10,284 bases of DNA from Ga0077527 sp038144955 (GTDB lineage Bacteria > Pseudomonadota > Gammaproteobacteria > Burkholderiales > SG8-41). A program made the translations under genes and the position numbers. The notes beneath the pieces are model-generated. The model was not told the origin of the DNA and did no database searches. It saw only the letters and a program-made list of their open reading frames with translations. Shown here piece by piece: positions 7,935 to 10,284 of this stretch; positions within the stretch are counted from its first letter, which is position 1; every line of letters starts with the position of its first letter. Where the stretch lies: assembly GCA_038144955.1 (NCBI GenBank), contig JAYQOT010000069.1, positions 1-10,284 on the forward strand, read 5' to 3'.

Positions 7935-7958
7935 GGGTGCATCCTTCCTCCGGCAATG

Positions 7959-7976
7959 ACAATAGCATGCTGTTGT
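7959..7976. promoter_or_regulatory. 18-bp dyad, candidate operator in divergent spacer
   Basis: ACAATAGCATGCTGTTGT is a near-perfect inverted repeat: eight of nine base pairs match, the exception is a T/G pair, and the core AGCATGCT is fully palindromic. It lies in the 113-bp spacer between the divergent small membrane-protein gene (starts at 7934) and the LysR-type gene (starts at 8048). LysR-type regulators often bind such spacers and control both directions. It does not contain an in-register T-N11-A LysR box, so binding by the adjacent regulator is only inferred. Confidence 0.4.
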
Positions 7977-8047
7977 TGCGTCGCGGCTTTTTCGGAACTC
8001 GCTTAACAGGTAGTATCAGCGTTCCCTGACCATCACCGGTTTTTTTC

Positions 8048-8956
8048 ATGGCCGATCGCCGTTTACAGGTTTTTCATGCCGTTGCCCGGCAATTGTCGTT
8101 CACCAAGGCGGCGGAGCAGCTGTACATGACCCAGCCTGCGGTGACATTCCAGATCAAGCAACTGGAAGAACATTTGAACGTGCGGCTGTTCGAGCGCAGC
8201 CACGGGCGGATCGCACTGACCCCGGCCGGCGAACTGGTGCTTAGTTACGCGGACAGGATATTGACGCTGTCCGAAGAGCTTGAAACCCGCGTGGGTGAAT
8301 TGACCGGAGCGATCAGTGGGCCGCTGCTGCTCGGTGCGAGCACAACGATTGCTGAATTCTACCTGCCGCAGATCCTGGGGGAATTCAAGGCCAAGTATCC
8401 CCATGTGCGTGCGCACATGACGGTGGCCAATTCGGAAACCATTGAAACGCGCGTCGCTGAACATTCACTGGATGTCGGCCTGATCGAATCCCCGTCACAC
8501 CTCCCGGGTGTGCAGACGGAGGTTTGCTGCGAGGACGTGCTGGTGATGATTTGCAGCCCGTCCTACAAGCTCGCCAAATCGAAGCGGGTATCCGCTGCAG
8601 TTGTTGCCGAGGAGCCTTTCATCAGCCGTGAATCAGGATCGGGTACCCGCGAATTCGCAGACCAGTATTTCCTGAAAAACAAGATTTCCCCGGAGGGGAT
8701 CAACGTCGTGATGGAACTGGGCAGTCCGGAGGCCATCAAGGGCGTGGTCGAAACCGGGCTGGGGGTATCGATCCTGTCGCGGGCGACGGTGGCCAAGGAA
8801 CTCAAGCTGGGCGTACTGGTCGCGGTTCCGCTGGAGCCGCCGCTGATCCGCGGGTTGTCGGTGGTAACTCCCAAGGACCGTTTCCGCTCGCGTCTGCTGT
8901 CGACGTTTGTCGAGTTCGCAATGCAGCGCATGAAGGAACTGGCCGCCGAGCAATGA
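8048..8956 (+). CDS. LysR-type transcriptional regulator (YeiE/CysL-like)
   Basis: DNA-binding regulator of 302 residues, a standard length for the family. The N-terminal winged helix-turn-helix is clear (HTH about 17-37, LSFTKAAEQLYMTQPAVTFQI), followed by a linker helix and a periplasmic-binding-protein-like effector domain (about 90-295). GASTTIAEFYLPQILGEF (96-113), the DVGLIE segment, RESGSGTREF and ELGSPEAIKGVVETGLG match the YeiE/CysL/CbbR branch of LysR proteins. CbbR cannot be excluded, but the gene is 4.5 kb from cbbQO and heads the alr cluster. ATG 8048 is preceded by CGGTTTTTTTC with no Shine-Dalgarno sequence. The stop overlaps the next start as ATGA (8953-8956). The divergent spacer with a dyad suggests autoregulation and control of the opposite gene. 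The effector is unknown. Confidence 0.9.
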   Translation: MADRRLQVFHAVARQLSFTKAAEQLYMTQPAVTFQIKQLEEHLNVRLFERSHGRIALTPAGELVLSYADRILTLSEELETRVGELTGAISGPLLLGASTTIAEFYLPQILGEFKAKYPHVRAHMTVANSETIETRVAEHSLDVGLIESPSHLPGVQTEVCCEDVLVMICSPSYKLAKSKRVSAAVVAEEPFISRESGSGTREFADQYFLKNKISPEGINVVMELGSPEAIKGVVETGLGVSILSRATVAKELKLGVLVAVPLEPPLIRGLSVVTPKDRFRSRLLSTFVEFAMQRMKELAAEQ

Positions 8957-9693
8957 TACGGTTCATCGCTGTTCAGCACAGCTATTCGGAGTTTCTCGGT
9001 CCTGTCGAGAAGCAACTGGAAAACCGCGGCATCGGCTTTACCTATTTCCGCCCCTTTACCGGCCAGTCACTGCCAGTCAGCGCACAGCAATTCGACGCGC
9101 TGTGGCTGCTGGGTGGTTCATATCCGCCCGCTGATCGTGAACATGTGCCCTGGTTCGAGGAGGAATTGCGCCTGGCGCGGGCATTTGCCAGGGCAGGCAG
9201 GCCGGCGGTGGGATTCGGTTTTGGCGCGTTGCTGCTGGCGCTGGCTGCAGGCGGAACGCCGTGCGGAAGCGAAGCGCCATACGCCTATTGGACGACAGCG
9301 CGGGCGACAGATGCGGGTGCAGAAAATCCGCTGGCACGGGCCGTCGACGGACGGAAAGTGCTGGTAGCCGCCAGCGGCCGGGTGCGTTTGCCGGATGGTG
9401 TGGAACCGCTGCTGATCGATGAAGGCGGGGAGTGGATTGCATGGCGGCAGGCGCAGGCTTATGGGCTGCTGTTTCGTCCTGAACTGACGCCGGGCATGAT
9501 CGAGGACATCATCATGGAAGAAGGCCGGCCGCTGCCCGAGGACATCAGTGCAGTGCTGGAGCAGGCGCGGCAATTGTGGGTGCAATCGCGGGAGACTTCC
9601 GACCGGGCGATCGCGGCCCTGGTGGCTGAACTTGACCTGATGCGGGAACGACGCAAGCCCCCGGTGTTCACGCTGCGTACCGTTCAAGAATGA
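8953..9693 (+). CDS. class I glutamine amidotransferase-like protein, probable pseudoenzyme
   Basis: A 246-residue cytoplasmic protein whose first ~185 residues look like a class I glutaminase fold: an FDALWLLGGSYPP strand-loop near residue 50, a nucleophile-elbow equivalent PAVGFGFGALLLA (84-96), and a final GLLFRPE segment (171-177). In active enzymes these read G-x-C-x-G and F-H-P-E. Here the nucleophile position is G89 and the His position is R175, while E177 remains. Glutamine hydrolysis by the usual triad is therefore not expected. A helical, charged C-terminal tail (about 190-240) follows. The start overlaps the regulator stop (ATGA), and its own stop overlaps the next start in the same way, so it is translationally coupled on both sides. 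It may act as a binding or scaffold protein. The fold assignment is moderate; the missing residues are read directly. Confidence 0.65.
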   Translation: MIRFIAVQHSYSEFLGPVEKQLENRGIGFTYFRPFTGQSLPVSAQQFDALWLLGGSYPPADREHVPWFEEELRLARAFARAGRPAVGFGFGALLLALAAGGTPCGSEAPYAYWTTARATDAGAENPLARAVDGRKVLVAASGRVRLPDGVEPLLIDEGGEWIAWRQAQAYGLLFRPELTPGMIEDIIMEEGRPLPEDISAVLEQARQLWVQSRETSDRAIAALVAELDLMRERRKPPVFTLRTVQE

Positions 9694-10046
9694 CCATGTC
9701 GAACGACACCGAAAAGAAATTGCTTCAACTGCACCGTAGCCTGAGTGCCGAAAACCGGCGTTCACTCATGGCTTATGCCGAATTTCTGGCGGGGCGTGAA
9801 CCTGTTGCTGCTGCTGCGCCTGCACCGATGCCGCAATTGGAGCAGGTGCCCGAAAACGAATCGGTAGTCATGGCGATCAAGCGTCTGACACGGGTTTATC
9901 CGATGCTCGACCGGCGCAGGCTGATGGGGCCGACTTCGGAGCTGATTTCGCAGCACGCGCTGCACGGACGGCCGGCAGCGGAAATCATCGCCGAACTGGA
10001 GATAGTCTTCGAGCGCCATTATCGGGAAAGCGGCGGCAATGCCTAG
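9690..10046 (+). CDS. unknown 118-residue protein between GATase-like gene and alr
   Basis: I do not recognise this protein. It is soluble, with an N-terminal helical part (about 5-36, charged, ending MAYAEFLAGR), an Ala/Pro linker (38-50), and a C-terminal helical part (about 57-115) with a basic patch RVYPMLDRRRLMGP (68-81) and a closing segment AAEIIAELEIVFERHYRE. No metal-binding, nucleotide-binding or membrane motif is visible. ATG 9690 overlaps the previous stop as ATGA; a second in-frame ATG at 9696 would give a protein two residues shorter and is equally possible. The 3' end overlaps the alr start by 8 bp. Its position inside a coupled cluster, with no coding irregularity, argues that it is a real gene. 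Confidence 0.7.
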   Translation: MTMSNDTEKKLLQLHRSLSAENRRSLMAYAEFLAGREPVAAAAPAPMPQLEQVPENESVVMAIKRLTRVYPMLDRRRLMGPTSELISQHALHGRPAAEIIAELEIVFERHYRESGGNA

Positions 10047-10284
10047 ACCCATCACCGCAACCATCGATGCCGGTGCGCTGGCGCACAACCTTGAAATCGC
10101 GCGTGCCCGGGCGCCGCATTCGAAAGTGTTCGCGGTGATCAAGGCCAATGCCTATGGCCACGGGCTGATGCGTGCTGCCGCGGCAATGAGTGGTGCTGAC
10201 GGATTCGCGGTACTCGAATTCGATGCGGCAGTGCGGCTGCGGGAGGCAGGTTGTCGCCAGCGCATATTGCTGCTGGAAGGTTTT
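10039..10284 (+). CDS. alr: alanine racemase, N-terminal part (cut by window end)
   Basis: PLP-dependent enzyme converting L-alanine to D-alanine for peptidoglycan. Only the first 82 codons are in the window, and the frame is open to the last base. The N-terminus PITATIDAGALAHNLEIAR and the segment VFAVIKANAYGHG are characteristic of the fold-III alanine racemase barrel. K35 in that segment is the lysine expected to form the Schiff base with PLP. ATG 10039 overlaps the end of the preceding 118-residue gene (stop TAG at 10044-10046) by 8 bp, so translation is probably coupled. A weak GGGAAAG precedes the start. The family call is secure; whether it is the housekeeping Alr or the catabolic DadX type cannot be decided from this fragment, but no dadA-like gene is nearby. 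Confidence 0.93.
   Translation, partial: MPRPITATIDAGALAHNLEIARARAPHSKVFAVIKANAYGHGLMRAAAAMSGADGFAVLEFDAAVRLREAGCRQRILLLEGF

Noticed and set aside
8011..8016. TAGTAT as a -10 box for the LysR-type gene
   Set aside because: No acceptable -35 hexamer lies at 16-18 bp spacing; the only upstream candidate is a T-run.
7420..8049. 209-codon - strand frame overlapping the small membrane-protein gene and the divergent spacer
   Set aside because: It runs through the spacer and the dyad, is rich in Arg/Ala/Gly, and lacks a ribosome binding site. The alternative frame (7437-7934) has hydrophobic segments and a fair ribosome binding site.
1..10284. CRISPR array, tRNA, transposase, toxin-antitoxin or phage-defence system
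   Set aside because: No repeated spacers, cloverleaf sequence, transposase-like frame or defence-type domain was seen. The genes are metabolic, transport, regulatory or unknown.

Overview
The window is GC-rich, densely coded bacterial chromosome with overlapping start/stop codons. The protein types suggest a proteobacterium, most likely a betaproteobacterium of the chemolithoautotrophic kind (Nitrosomonadales/Gallionellales-like). The main pointer is a CbbQ/CbbO Rubisco-activase pair. That assignment is inferred from protein families, not from any marker gene.

Region 1 (1-5359, + strand) begins with cbbQ (MoxR-class AAA+ ATPase) and cbbO (long protein with a C-terminal VWA domain). Together these remodel inhibited Rubisco, and the Rubisco genes themselves probably lie upstream of the window. 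The two genes are separated by 156 bp, and most of that gap is a ~127-bp nested imperfect palindrome (845-971) that also contains the cbbQ stop codon. cbbO has no visible Shine-Dalgarno sequence. An MgtC/SapB-family membrane protein follows after 21 bp, then an aldo/keto reductase with a GTG start overlapping mgtC by 8 bp. The reductase has Asp where the catalytic His is expected.

Region 2 (5360-5994): a small cupin protein has its own strong ribosome binding site and ends at a perfect 28-bp palindromic terminator. That terminator also closes the convergent gene on the other side.

Region 3 (5995-7934, - strand): a lysophospholipid transporter (LplT, MFS) lies downstream of an unrecognised small membrane protein with a TM2-like segment.

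Region 4 (7935-10284, + strand): the 113-bp divergent spacer holds an 18-bp near-perfect dyad that could be an operator. A tightly overlapping cluster follows: a LysR-type regulator of the YeiE/CysL type, a class I glutamine-amidotransferase-like protein lacking both the catalytic Cys and His, a 118-aa unknown protein, and the start of alanine racemase (alr), cut by the window end. Overlaps of 4, 4 and 8 bp imply one translationally coupled operon, linking a probable pseudoenzyme and an uncharacterised protein to cell-wall D-alanine supply.

No rRNA, tRNA, CRISPR array, transposase or phage gene is visible. No gene-free stretch exceeds 160 bp. The items most worth a second look are the palindrome inside the cbbQ-cbbO operon, the degenerate amidotransferase upstream of alr, and the substituted catalytic residue in the aldo/keto reductase.
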